NCBI GenBank assembly: GCA_026874595.1
Contig: CM049321.1
Span: 19,624,979-19,688,978, forward strand
Length of the DNA: 64,000 nucleotides
Source of the DNA: Sipunculus nudus
Taxonomy: Eukaryota; Annelida; Sipuncula; Golfingiida; Sipunculidae
Direction: 5' to 3'
Shown here: positions 21,507-33,150 of the stretch, piece after piece
Position numbering within the stretch: position 1 is the stretch's first letter
Layout of the letters: every line of letters starts with the position of its first letter
Notes under the pieces: generated by a model
Database searches by the model: none
Seen by the model: the letters and a program-made list of their open reading frames with translations, nothing else
What the model was told of the DNA's origin: nothing
Program-made: the position numbers and the translations under genes

Positions 21507-22076
21507 TTACCCTATAAGGTAGACGCGCACTGCACATGCGACCCGATCTACCGGATCGGGTGTTGGGTCTTTAATGGCCGGCTTTAGTGCCGTGCCAATT
21601 AATGGGCCGGTTTGCGTGCCGGCGGCTACAGCAGTTGCGGCAGTGGTGGTGGTGGGTAGGAAAGGCGCCACAGTGTCCGGGGGCGAAATGTGCAACGGCG
21701 GGGAGGGGCTTGGGCCGGGTACTTTTTCGGCAGTTTCATTCTCACGCCCCCGCCGGGGCGGCGGTGACGGGTACGGTGATGACTGTTTCTGCACCGTCAC
21801 CCCACGCACCGGGGAAAACCCTGCGATCACGAAAGGCTCCCCGTCATCTTCGCCGTCATCGTCAAGGCTTGTACTTGGCACGGGTGGAGGCGGTGGCGTC
21901 GACGCTTTTGGGGCAGCTGTCGAGGTGATGGGTTTGGCTTGTGGGACGGTGGCGGGGGCGGCCCTGGTGTGCAACCCGTACGGCTGGACATCGATCCTGG
22001 GTTGACGGAAACGGGACCGGAAAGGGTCACGCAAGTTTTGCTGGCTGCTCTTCTTCTGTTTTTTAGGCGGCCGCAT
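21507..22076 (-). CDS. Intact Pro/Thr-rich basic protein (189 residues), viral type
   Basis: The ORF opens MRPPKKQKKSSQQNLRDPF: a basic N-terminus that looks like a nuclear-localisation signal, then an RSRFRQPR segment. It continues with a low-complexity Pro/Thr/Ala region that contains an acidic LDDDGEDDGEPF patch, and ends KDPTPDPVDRVACAVRVYLI. The base composition is GC-rich like the block at 12-18 kb. The tail phrase GTQTG also occurs near the start of the 17552-18305 gene (STGTQTSP). The product looks disordered and nuclear. The ATG is only 22 nt from the ankyrin exon at 22099 on the other strand. The function is unknown. Confidence 0.5.
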   Translation of the reverse strand: MRPPKKQKKSSQQNLRDPFRSRFRQPRIDVQPYGLHTRAAPATVPQAKPITSTAAPKASTPPPPPVPSTSLDDDGEDDGEPFVIAGFSPVRGVTVQKQSSPYPSPPPRRGRENETAEKVPGPSPSPPLHISPPDTVAPFLPTTTTAATAVAAGTQTGPLIGTALKPAIKDPTPDPVDRVACAVRVYLIG

Positions 22077-22098
22077 TTTCGGCGCGTTTATATTTCAG

Positions 22099-22197
22099 TC
22101 TGGTCAATCAGCACTTCACCATGCTTCTCGCAGAGGGTATCTTAATATAATTCAGATTCTTCTAGATAATGGAGCTGCAACGAACTTACAGGATGAG
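22099..22197 (+). CDS. Ankyrin-repeat exon 1 of group 2
   Basis: A 99-nt phase-0 exon with acceptor TATATTTCAG and donor GTAAAT. The 33 residues open SGQSALHHASRRGYLN and carry IIQILLDNGA, a standard ankyrin repeat (SALH for TPLH). It is the first recognisable exon of this group. Its acceptor lies only about 20 nt from GC-rich viral-type DNA, so earlier exons are missing from this window, lie upstream of the viral block or were displaced. Confidence 0.9.
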
Positions 22198-22402
22198 GTA
22201 AATTGCTCCTATGCCGCAGTCAATGTCAACCATAAGTCAAAACAAGCAAGGATATAGCTTAGTCATAGTCAAGGCTGAAAAGTAGCTAAGTAGTTGAAAA
22301 AACCTGCATAATTATATTATCTATTATCTTAGCGTTTATATGAATTCTTTCCTTGTATGATTTTTTCCACACCTAAGTGTATGCATATGCATTTTTTTTT
22401 AG

Positions 22403-22501
22403 CTTGGCCAAACGGCCCTTCACTTAGCCTCGGTCAATGGATATTTTGATATATGTGACCTTCTTTTGGAACATGGTGCCGCAACAGATATACAGGTCAA
22501 G
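22403..22501 (+). CDS. Ankyrin-repeat exon 2 of group 2
   Basis: A 99-nt phase-0 exon between a T-rich acceptor TTTTTTTTAG and donor GTAAAA. The repeat opens LGQTALHLASVNGYFD and continues ICDLLLEHGAATD, with all ankyrin consensus positions kept. It is closely related to the exon at 22964-23062, which suggests recent exon duplication. Confidence 0.92.
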
Positions 22502-22698
22502 GTAAAATTTACAGTGTTAATAGTGTTGACTTGAAAATTCCGTTAATGATAGCTACATACACATGGAAAACATAAATGGAAATAATTTAAATATATCATT
22601 CTTGTTGTTTTCATAAATTGTAATCTAACCTCTCCTGATTTCTCGGCTGTCTCTCCAAACGTTTTCCCTGACCTTTTGAAACACATTCTACCTTTTAG

Positions 22699-22797
22699 TC
22701 TGGTCAATCATCACTACACTATGCGTGTCGCGGAGGGAATATTAAAATATGTCAACTTCTTCTAGACCATGGTGCTGCAACTGACATACAGGATGAG
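22699..22797 (+). CDS. Ankyrin-repeat exon 3 of group 2
   Basis: A 99-nt phase-0 exon, acceptor CCTTTTAG, donor GTATAC. The repeat opens SGQSSLHYACRGGNIK and continues ICQLLLDHGAATDIQDE. Its closest relative in the window is exon 1 of this group (the same SGQS start and QDE end). This gives an alternating pattern 1-2-1'-2' across the first four exons. Confidence 0.92.
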
Positions 22798-22963
22798 GTA
22801 TACTATTGCCCCTGCCCAGTTATCGTTGTACGTTATTCGATACAAACATGGCTAGACATAGTTGCATATAATGTAATGACAAAATGACAATCGAAAAAAA
22901 GAACTATATGAAATTTAATGTTTTGCCATACCGCTATGCAGCAAAATCTTATTTGTATTTCAG

Positions 22964-23062
22964 TCTGGCCAAACCGCACTTCACTTAGCCTCGTTCATGG
23001 GATATATAGATATATGTCACCTCCTTTTGGATCATGGTGCTGCAACAGATATACTTGACGAG
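22964..23062 (+). CDS. Ankyrin-repeat exon 4 of group 2
   Basis: A 99-nt phase-0 exon, acceptor TGTATTTCAG, donor GTAAAG. The repeat opens SGQTALHLASFMGYID and continues ICHLLLDHGAATD. It shares most positions with the exon at 22403-22501. Confidence 0.92.
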
Positions 23063-23453
23063 GTAAAGTATAAAGCTTAAGCCATTAATGCTGCAAATAA
23101 ACCACATTTGGTAGTATCATCTATCTTATTAGGTGACATTGTATCTTTCAATGTATTTCTGATAATTTATTATTATGTGTGTATACTTAAACTTTTTCTG
23201 GTTTCATGCATTTCTGATCATAGGTTTATACGGCTATAACACATGAATTGAGCCCCAAGCAACAATTAATTGTACCGCAGAAATAGGTCAAAATAATATA
23301 TTTACAGAATTTATTAGAAAAGCTATATGTAAGATATACTCAGGTTTTAAACACAGTAAACTTGGCTGACGCAACAAGCGTTTGAAAGCAATGACAACAT
23401 AGAAACGTTAAGGAGAAAATGTCATTTCCCAGCATAATTATTTCTCATTTTAG

Positions 23454-23552
23454 TCTTACCAGACATCTATTAATAAAGCCATAATAAATGGTCACGCTGA
23501 TATATGGCATCTTCTCCTGCATCATGGTGCTGCTTCATACATCCAAGGCAAG
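23454..23552 (+). CDS. Ankyrin-repeat exon 5 of group 2, divergent
   Basis: A 99-nt phase-0 exon, acceptor TCTCATTTTAG, donor GTAGAT. The peptide SYQTSINKAIINGHADIWHL keeps the length and the LLLHHGAA second helix. The first helix has lost TPLH (TSIN) and the Cys is replaced by Trp. The drift suggests relaxed constraint or a capping repeat. No further exon was found until 60512. Confidence 0.82.
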
Positions 23553-25480
23553 GTAGATAACTCTTTATGTTTACATGTTATTGTTTACAATTATATATCG
23601 TTGATACTAATTTGCATTCCTGGTCATGCTAAACATATGAGATGATATCTTAAAAATTGAATCCATACAGATTTTGTATTATCGTCTGATGGCTCCTCTT
23701 ATTGTTATTTTAGAGCAATTTCTTTTTGTCTTAAATTTAAATCAGTTTATGATTAGAATGAAAATGTCTCCAGACAAACTTAGTGCGGATTTTGAACATA
23801 TTCACTCTGAGCGATGAAAGTAAAAACTAAAGATACATAAATAAATCTTTTTTTACATTGAGCGTTACAACAAATAGCACAATAACCTTTTCTGCCCTCA
23901 AAGTTTTTGCTTTTTCCGTTTATAGTAAGATAGATTTTACAGAACCTCTACAGAAAAAATAACACTGGAGACTTCATATAAGTTTAATCATTTAAAATAA
24001 AACAATAAAAATAACAACACATTAAAAAATAGAATGACTGAAATTCTTCAATTTGCAATTTATAACGTGACATGACATTTTCACTATTATTCACAAATTT
24101 GGATTATTAAACATTAAATTTAGTTTAAAAGAGCTCAATCACCTATCAGACCCTTATAAACTAACGGTTATCCCTGGGAGATTTCATTAGAGTAGGCCAG
24201 ACAGCGTGGGTATCATCGCACACAGGCTGCTTGTTTTGTTAATACCAACGTGTTTATAATATGTGGGGCCCACCAAAATGATAAAAATAATTTAACAAGG
24301 GCATCCGGCAGCAAGTAAATTAAGCCAGAGCTTTGCGTATTAGGTTTTGCAAACAAGTGATCTTTCTACCTCCGCATACATGCAACCTACGACCTTTGGT
24401 TACCTTTGGACAGAACAAAACTGGAGACAGGGATACCCTAACTTTGGGGTGTATATCTTCATTTGCGGTTGATGCCATGTTTTATTCCTTTGGAATGGAC
24501 ATCATATGTGGGACAAAGAGGTGCTAAACTTTACAATATTGGTTGCATGCATGGCCTGTTTTCCTCAGGCGTGTCTTTAAGTTTTCACTGCAGTAATCTC
24601 TTTTTTTCTTTCCCATTCTTCAGATGTGAGAAATGTTCTTAGTGTGTCAATATCAAAATGTCCTGTGTTAAAACCGGCATAATAATATTGTGAAAAAAAG
24701 GTCATTAAATCTAAATAAATATAAATTACCATAATTAAAGATGCTGAAAGGAGGTGTGCAAAATTAAACTGTAGAATAACAGAAAAGTGTTAAGAAAAAA
24801 AAGAATAATTTTAAAGGACTATGTATACAAGTTAACTAGATAATACATGTGCTAGTAATATGAGTTTTTTTCCAAGTGATTGTAGTACTTATATGAGTTT
24901 AAAGCATTGTAGGCTGCACACATTCTAGAACATCATAAGTCAAGGCAGCTGACAATGTCGGATGCAGATGCAATTTAAACTTGATTGAACTAAATTAAAA
25001 TTAAAATTTTTGCATACCGGTTTAAATTTGGATCGCAGAAAGGGGTCAACAATCCCGAGATCAACATACCTGTAATGTCGGGTGTTCTTTAAATATTTGG
25101 TATCGACAAGATAAATGCGAACATTCCGATCAGAGGAAATTTTATATACTGTAAAGACAACCGTACAGATATTCAGTCCATACACATTTAATCAAAGTTG
25201 AATATTAATTCACGATATGAAAGCAAAGAGCAGAGTTTGTGGCATTTCTGGTTTGCATGGAAAATGTTGAATATGATAATTTGGCTTGCACTTGTGTTAT
25301 CCACGGGTACTTGTCTCCTAAAGAATGACAATTATGTAGCTATACCATGGATCATAGAACAAGTAGCTAATGAACCATGACGCTCAGCTAAATTTGACAT
25401 ATATCTATATTGGTGAAAATAGTTTATATGGAACCTTGACCGATGAGCAGAATGACAGCTTGCCAAAAATAATACTTTCG
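23553..25480. other. AT-rich non-coding stretch
   Basis: No gene was recognised. It contains the dispersed repeat copy at 24127-24420. The short ORFs around 24333-25380 have no recognisable motifs. Confidence 0.6.
24127..24420 (+). repeat. Dispersed repeat, copy 2 (partner at 2789-3110)
   Basis: Same landmarks in the same order as 2789-3110, including CAATCACCTATC, GTAGGCCAGA, CAAGGGCATC, GCAGCAAGT and CCAGAGCTTTGC. The two copies are 21 kb apart. Confidence 0.8.
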
Positions 25481-25489
25481 GTCATATCC

Positions 25490-26230
25490 CTTAAGAGTAG
25501 GTCACAGTGACTTTAAATATGGATTGCAAGAAGATTTGATAAGAAGTTGTCTAGATGCTAAGGTTCTGCTTCAAACTGCAACACTTTATGTCTGACTGAC
25601 TGTTTCAGTCCTAAATCCTGTCGCATAGCCTGCAGAGTATAAGTCAAATGTACATTTATTAAGGTTTCCAAGGAATTCGTACACGAACCTCCCTGGATCA
25701 TAATCAATTCAGAAGTTTTCAAGTCCAAACACAAAAAATGATGCAAATCATGTCTTATTGGGTGCTAAAATCATGTTCTTTCACATATCTTGCAGAATAT
25801 AGGTCACCGTGACCACATTTCAGATGTCGAAGGATCCTTTGGAGTTAGCTCCCATCGCAATCACATTAAGAAAGACATTTCCAGATAAAGCCAGTAAAGG
25901 ATTGTGCCCTGTCTGCCTTTCTGGATGCTCAAAAATAGTTTCCGCTCATAGCTCATATGGGTCACCATGACTTGATCTCAGGTGTTAAACAGATCATGTT
26001 TTCGGCCCTTAGTTCGCGGAATATAGGTCACTATGACCTAGTTTTAGGTTTTCGTGAATATTTGCCTAGAATTTTCCCTGATATTGCGTTAGAAGATTCT
26101 AGGCCTTACGGATACAAATTGTACTATTGTATAAAACATGATATTGCCCGTAGTTATATACAGTAGTATATAGGTCCCCATGAACTAAGTTCTCTCTCCT
26201 AGGAGATTTGCGATTTCTTCCTGTTCAAGG
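25490..26230. repeat. Satellite-like array with GGTCAnnnTGACC palindromes, first block
   Basis: Units of roughly 150-200 bases share GGTCAC(C/T)(G/A)TGACC-type palindromes at about 25500, 25801, 25962, 26025 and 26173. They also share phrases such as TGCGTTAGAAGATTCTAGGC, GGATACAAATTGT and ATCATGTTTT. The copies are strongly diverged. The second block is at 30880-31750. Confidence 0.75.
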
Positions 26231-29130
26231 CCGGCTGTTTCTTTAACACGTCTATAAAATAGAGAAAATAATGGGGCACCACCAGTTTTAAGAAAAATTA
26301 TGAAACACACCATGACCAATATATATGGAAAGAATCATAGCACTTAATGCCTTTGTTATATAGATACTGGAGCCTTTGAATAAAATAAATGAATAATTAT
26401 TCTGGGGATGCAATACGTTCCTTATAACCTTCAGTCATCTGAGCTAAAAATCAGGATAGTTTCCGAAGAATAGATCACAAAAAAAGTACTATATATATGA
26501 CATATATATATATGAGGCAGGGCCTACCAGCAAACAGCGCTTCAAAGGTATCGATCGGATCCATGTTCCTTGTCCATAAGTAGAGCAGGCTTCCCTTTTA
26601 GCATGCGATCCTTGGTAGTAAGCTACCAGTAACCTATCCTTGGTGTTGTTGTATTTGGAACAATAGCTTAAACAAAACTTCTGAGCTCTTTCGGGGTTGA
26701 CAAAAATAGTTCCAAAAGAGTTTGTGATATCTGTGTGATATTAGACCCACATATCAAGGATGTCCTTTCTTCCTATTCCGAATACAAGTCCAAGTCCTTA
26801 GAAAAAAAAAGACTCGATTCCGAACTCGAGTCCAGGTCCGACCTCGAGTCTGTCATCACTGCTATACCCTATGTATCAAAGAGAAGGTAAAGGTGAAAAC
26901 ATGTCTAAACCTGAGATACCTAGAACAATTGAAATTTATTGAGTTGCAGCTGATACACGCGTGTTGATACAGAATTCAATCACAATAAATAACAATTCTG
27001 GCAATATCTGCCTTCCTAATATACGTTATTTTAATCTTTTAAGATACGACAGTAGCTGTTTCTGGTCGGGAATATCTCCTGCTTATAAGAAGTCTGTAGG
27101 CAGGATAGCATATTCAGCCGAACACTGAAGTATAATAAGCATTTTATGCTTGGCCTTTGTTCTTCAGATGTCCCTTAATAAAAAAGCTAACTGACGATTC
27201 TTTGAGCCTGTGTGTGTGTTTGCAAAAAAGACGGATTGTCCAATAAGCATCTAGTAAAAGTGCTCTGTGCGAGAGGAAAGAGAGAGGGCCTGTTAAAATT
27301 TTTTAAATAGTTATTCACACTTAGTGAAAAGTGTTAACTAAACAACACCTGACGGCGAAAGCACTGTGAATATTTCATTTCCAGTGCTCTTTTATCAATT
27401 ATATATAAATTGTAAATATAAGGCAAATATAGGTTGCTTGATAAACAAATTGCCGAGTAGTGTTTCTTCTTCAAATCAGTTTAATTACTTTCGCTCACAC
27501 ATGAACCCATCGTCATTGATCTGACATCTGTAAAAATTTCTTTTATCTTTAAGAAGCCCAATAACTAATATTTTCATTATTTTCGTCTATAATTTTTGTA
27601 TGCGCCTGATTCAAAGACATATTAGCCTTCAAGCACTGTACACTGTGGACGCATAGATAATGGAGTCGTTGAATAATGTACATGATGCATTTATTCTTGA
27701 TCAGATATCAGGAAAATAACTAATACTGCTTTGCTAACATGCTCTCTCATTTTTGTCTCTCCTGTATCTCTTTAACATTTAGTCGATCAACCTGGTCCGG
27801 CCTCATCATTGGCCAATATGTACGGAGGTCTGCCCGAGGGGTGGGGGGTAGGGCCTAAAATCAGGACAGTCCCAGTCGGTTGCTTAACCACGTAATTGAT
27901 CTAAAGAGTAATCAGACGTTATCAGACAGCCGATACCCGCATGAGCGACTTTTATCATAACTGACTCGGATGAATCTACTTGTCCGAATGCCACGATTAC
28001 TGTCGTCCCCGGCTAGTATGTACTCTACTCAGGTAACCCTCATGTGTGCGGGCGCACTTAATGTTCAGCTTTAGATATGTCAGTATTTACAAAAGCAATG
28101 CCTGATTTAAAGGGCAACTCATAGCCTCTTGACAAACTTAAAGAGGACACCTGCTATGAACAGATCGATATCAGGTGACAATATTAGACAGCTACCTCAC
28201 CCATGTTATCATGGTATGAAAAATATATACTGGTATGGGGACTATTAGACTGTGGGCAATGCCGAGCGAAACTGTAATTATAATTAAATTTAATAATAAT
28301 ATTATTAATAATAATAACAGTAATAATATTAGAACTATAATTACCTATTTCAAAGAGCAGATTAATGGACATCAAACTATATATCAGGGTATTGTGGCTG
28401 TAACTGGATAAACGTCACTTTGATGGTTCAGTCATAAACGGGAGAGAGCACGTTCATATATTACATAAACATTAACCGAACGCATACAGAACATACAATA
28501 ATATATTAAAGCTATTCGACACTTTAAGAAGCTGCTATGTCGGAAAAAAATCAACAATTGAACAACTTTCCTTTAACTATACAGGACTAATTTACACGTA
28601 TATCATGGCTGTGTCTTGCCTTTTTCGGGGTCGGAATTATTTCTTGTCTTGCTGGAACACATATGTAGTGCAGTGGAATATTTCTATAAGTGCTAGTAGT
28701 TATTATTAATCTGTAATATATTAGAGGCAGGATACTACCGTTGTCAGTATCATGTTAAATCTTATCTATTTATTTCTGAGTGGGGATTCCAGAGGTTAGC
28801 TAACAACAGGAACAGGAGATGAAATCGTAAACATGAGACCAAAATACGCAGTGGAGTCTAAAATATGCTTTCCTATAATTAATAGGAATGTCATGCAAGG
28901 TCGCTAAAATTTTGTTAGTAATTTGAACCGATCCGTGACAATATCGACCATCTTACTGTTTATGCCTGAAATCATTAGTATCGTTACTTGCGGTTGCAGG
29001 CCATACAAGATAAAGAGAGTAAGGTTATTAGGGTTATTAATCCGCTTGTAAGATACGTCGTTTATTTGACATTGCATTAACACTATATTTAACAGATCGT
29101 TGTAAAGTTAATCCTCTTTAGTATAATAGT
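26231..29130. other. Non-coding stretch
   Basis: No gene was recognised. Short local structures only, for example a CTCGAGTC-rich patch at 26810-26850. Confidence 0.6.
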
Positions 29131-29138
29131 CGATAGAT

Positions 29139-29500
29139 GGCAGCACTAGTTATTTATATATTCCTGTTGCACGCCTAGCAGAGATAAGAATAAAATAAAT
29201 ATGACAGGTAATTGAATGAGAACTGGTGTCCATGACAATGATCTTTGCTCAGAAGCGAACAATGTCAATACACTATCAATCATGTCACTGTGCGATGCGT
29301 AGGATGTGCCTATGATAAGCAGCACTAGTATTATATTCATTTCTCCTCATCTAGAATTGATGACAAATTTGACAGGTAATTGACATTAACGTAGTGTCCA
29401 TGACGATTAACTTTGCTTACTAACGAACAATGTCAACACACCTTATATACTTTACAATGTGTAAGTTGAGTGCCTGTGCTAATCAGTGTTTGTATCCGAC
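29139..29500 (+). repeat. Two-copy tandem duplication of about 190 bp
   Basis: The first copy (from about 29139) and the second (from about 29323) share, in order, AGCACTAGT-ATT, GACAGGTAATTGA, GTGTCCATGAC, TTTGCT, CGAACAATGTCAA and CAC. The copies differ at scattered positions. Confidence 0.8.
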
Positions 29501-29919
29501 TTATTTATTAATCATTTATCGACTACTTTTGCCCCAGATTTAACTAAGATGCCCCATGACTTACGCATGTTTGACAATATTTTATGCGTGTTTGCATTGG
29601 CCGTTTCCGATACCACGCTGAGATTAGGTTTCTGATTATCAAAACATGTTTTAGCGGTATCCTGTCTTGTTCATCCTGGACGATGGTGCGTCTAACTCCC
29701 AGGGTTTTTTATGCGTAATTATATATATTTCGCATATATCGCAAAATGAAAACCATTGCGAACAAAAAGGCAACCACAATATACTTCTATCCCTGAATGC
29801 TTATCTATATTTAAAGGTCTCGTGCAATGGTTTACACGTAGTCAGTGTTATTACTGATCTTATGACAATGATTAGAAGTCACTTTCAATACTTCTTCGAC
29901 TTTAAATAATTTTTAGGGC

Positions 29920-30600
29920 TGTCACATACAGAGACATTCAATGCCTCACTTTATCCATGCCCTGAGATTCGGCGGTTACAGGAAGTTGCCTGTGGCATAA
30001 ATCTTTGATACTTTATTATCTGCTTGCACCAAAAGTAACCAAATTAATGACAACTGATAAAATGTTATCTGCGTTAATTGCGCAGGAATAGACTTACCTT
30101 TGACAAATGACACAGTAAAGTACTAGCTTGGCCAATTAAGATAAAGCATAATCATTTGGTAGATATCACACCTATAGTATAGCTGTGGTACAGTCAAGTG
30201 CAGACCAGTGCGCTTTGTCAGACGAAGAACCCATTGGCAGCAAGAATTTGAGATTGAGGTGTGCAATGTGGCGATCCGCTTAACAATTAAGAGGAGAAGA
30301 AATCGATCACCCGGTAGGTACTTCACACTCAAATATAATCCCCTTTGTTGACCATCAAGTCACGTGATCAGAACAAGCTTGATTTCGTGCAATGGTTATT
30401 TTAAACACTAATGAGACTAAAAAAATAAAAATAAAACCTGTCAGAGTCCGGTACTGGGGAATTGTGGGATATATCCCAATAGCCTCTCGAAGCTCGTTGA
30501 TGTATATACCACCCTTCTGTCTTGAGCTTACGATATTGAGCAAAATGGTAGTGCACATAGCTTTATTAGACGTTATTAGCACTTTATAAAACGATACATC
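29920..30600 (+). repeat. Partial copy of the 7-8-kb segmental repeat
   Basis: It starts with GGCTGTCACATACAGAGACATTC, also found at 40201 and 46091. It then matches 46780-47360: GACAAAT(G/T)ACAC, CATAATCATTTGG, ACAGTCAAG(T/G)GCAGACCAGTG, CACACGAAGAA-like sequence, ACAAGCT, CAATGGT and TAGCCTCTCG. Confidence 0.8.
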
Positions 30601-30879
30601 AATTAAAAAACATGTAAATCATTAAATTATGGTCCCGGTCATATGCTAGGATGTAAATCATGAATCCTTGTTCAGCAGCTATACCATAATACGTGCTCGG
30701 GAATTATACACCAAGATTCAAAGAAAAAGCCATCAACCTTACACATTACATCAATATTGTAACTATCTGGTTGCCCAAGGGCCATGGTGCTCACCTGAAT
30801 TTGACCTTAAGGTAATGCATGCATTAAATACTTACGTAATGTTATAAAAAAACCTACTGGTTACAATGTGTGCCATGTC

Positions 30880-31750
30880 TGCTTCTGTGGGTGCTCAGAA
30901 TAATGCTTCATGTCAGTAGATTGCATGATAATGTTCATCATGCCCTTTTTTCAGCATGACTTTATTTCCAGGACATTTGCTCAAAAACTTCATGGGATAT
31001 TGCTTTAGAAGATTCTAGGCCTAAGAATACAATTTGAGTCCATCTGTCTTTCAGGGTGCTCAAATCATTATTTTTCATGAATTCCATGAATGTCACATCA
31101 GAAGATTACAGGGCAACCTTCAGGTTGCTCAAATCATGTTTTTCCCCTATCGCTGACACCTTATAAGTCATCGTCACCTAATACTACATTTCCAAAATGA
31201 TTTTCTCTATACTTCCTTTGATGTTGCGTTAGATCATTCTACGCTAGATGGACACAGTTTTACCCCAACTGACTTCGAGGAAGCTCAGTTCATGTGTTTG
31301 GCCAGTCGCGTAAAGCATATAAATCATCATAACCCAGTTTCAGGTTTCTGAGGAGATTTTCATAGGAGCCCCCTAAATATACAGAAGTGTTTAGGTCTAT
31401 TGGATTCGATTTGTGCCCTGTCTGACTGTCCGAGTGTTAAAAATCATGTTTTAGCCAGTCGCTCACAGTATATAGGTAACGTGATCTATTTTTGTTTCCA
31501 AGGACATTTTCTCAGGACATCCCTGAATATAACATTAAACGATACTAGGCCAAATGGATGCAATATGTGATCTTTCTACGACCCTATGCGTGCTCAAAAT
31601 CATGATTTTAGCCAGTAGTTCACTATGACCTACTTCTAGTTTTCCGGGGAGATTTGCGTAGCCCCCCCCCCCCAATGTACAGGTAGAAGTTTCTACGTCT
31701 AATTGTTATAGATTGTGCCCTGTTAACTTCCGAAATGTTTCATTGTAGGT
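30880..31750. repeat. Satellite-like array, second block
   Basis: The same family as 25490-26230: repeated phrases TTAGAAGATTCTAGGCCTAA, CAATTTG(T/A)G, GGTGCTCAAATCATG, (A/T)CACTATGACCTA and CATTTTCTCA. There are about five degenerate units. It includes a short C run at 31662-31671. Confidence 0.72.
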
Positions 31751-32390
31751 CTCAAAAATAAAAGAAAATGCGTAAAAACTGAAACAATACAGGTGGCGCC
31801 ACAGGTCTTCAGACACTGATGAATCCTTCATGATCAATATGCAACAGAATCATAGCAATCAGATGGTTAGTTATTGAAAAAGTGAAGCATTTGTATGATT
31901 TAAAAAATAATTCTTGGGCGCGCAAATCAGGTATTAAAAATACCATTTGGACAAATAAGGCCTACGACATAGCTCAGTATGTATATCCACTCAGAAAACA
32001 TTTGACACATACAAGCACACACTCTTAATTACACTTAATTTGTAATAGTTTGTGTGAAACGCATGACACCATATTCTAATTCAAAGAGAATTGACAAAGT
32101 TTATTAGAATTTAATATAAACAATATTAAAAAAAGGTAAGAAAACCGAAGTATGAAATTTGTGATATACTTAGTAGACCAAAAATGAACAAGTGAGCATG
32201 TGTGAATCAAACAATCAGAACTGGTGTATCGCTGTTACATATCTACAATTCAACGACTGTACAAGATAATATAAAAGAATGAAATCAGTTGTAGTTTAGA
32301 TATATACATAAAGTGGGAATTGACATCATATTTAAACTCAAAGAGCTGAAAAGGTTATTAGAATTTCGTATATATACAATATAAAAACGA
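31751..32390. other. Non-coding stretch
   Basis: AT-rich, with two related pieces (about 32080-32120 and 32330-32390: AATTCAAAG-type followed by TTATTAGAATTT and an ATATAAACAATAT-like end). No gene was seen. Confidence 0.55.
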
Positions 32391-32394
32391 GATT

Positions 32395-32795
32395 CATTCT
32401 TTCTCTCATTCAATCTTTCATTCATTTTGTCTATCTATCATTCAAGGTTTCTTTCATTCAAACTGTCTATCATTCAACCTTTCTTACTTTCATTCATTCT
32501 TTCTTTCGCTTCATTCAATCTTTTACTTATTTTGCCTGCCTATCATTCAATATTTCTTTCATTAATTCATTCAATTTTTCGTTCATTAAATCATTTTTCG
32601 TTCATTCTTTCTTTCATTCATTCATTCATTTGCTCTAATTCATTCATTCATTCAATCTTTCTTTCATTAATTCATTTTCGTTCATTCTTTCTTTCATTCA
32701 TTCTTTCATTCATTCCATCTTTCTCTCATTCAAACTTTTATTCATTCTTTCATTCATTCAATCTTACGTTCAATCTGTCTTTCTTTCGTTCTTTG
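32395..32795. repeat. TTCA/TTTC tetranucleotide-rich simple repeat
   Basis: About 400 bases made of TTCATTCA, TTTCTTTC and ATTCAATC units. The 150-residue ORF across it (Phe/Leu/Ser/His repeats) is a by-product. Confidence 0.93.
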
Positions 32796-33040
32796 TCACA
32801 CAAACTCGTATCCTTAAATACACGATCAAATGCACAAACTTTAGAATTATTTATAAATAAGTATTATGACGATATGTAGGGAATGATTAATGATGGAGAG
32901 AATGATAAAGAGAGAGAGGCAACAGTTATGCGTGGAGTTATAATGTTTAAATAATTAGCTTTAACATTGTTTGATGACGGAACATACATATTTGACAACG
33001 ACATCATGAGTCTGATCGAGGTCTGAACGGGTCCGCTATT

Positions 33041-33150
33041 GTGGTCCGAGATGGTAAGGAATGTGGTCCGAGATCGTCGACGGGGTGGTCCGAGATTGTA
33101 CTAAGTGGTCCGACTTCGTGTGGGCCGAGATGTAAAAGGTCCGAGATCTC
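33041..33150. repeat. About 20-bp minisatellite with GGTCCGAGAT core
   Basis: Six copies of (G)GTCCGA(G/C)(A/T)T or GGCCGAGAT lie 16-22 bases apart within 110 bases. Spacer sequence varies and the core is conserved. Confidence 0.82.

Noticed and set aside
12171-22076. A herpesvirus or parvovirus origin for the viral block
   Set aside because: No herpesvirus core genes or parvovirus NS1/Rep motifs were seen; the capsid blocks fit Polinton-type double-jelly-roll proteins better.
32427-32879. A 150-residue ORF of Phe, Leu, Ser, His and Ile
   Set aside because: It is generated by the TTCATTCA/TTTC simple repeat.
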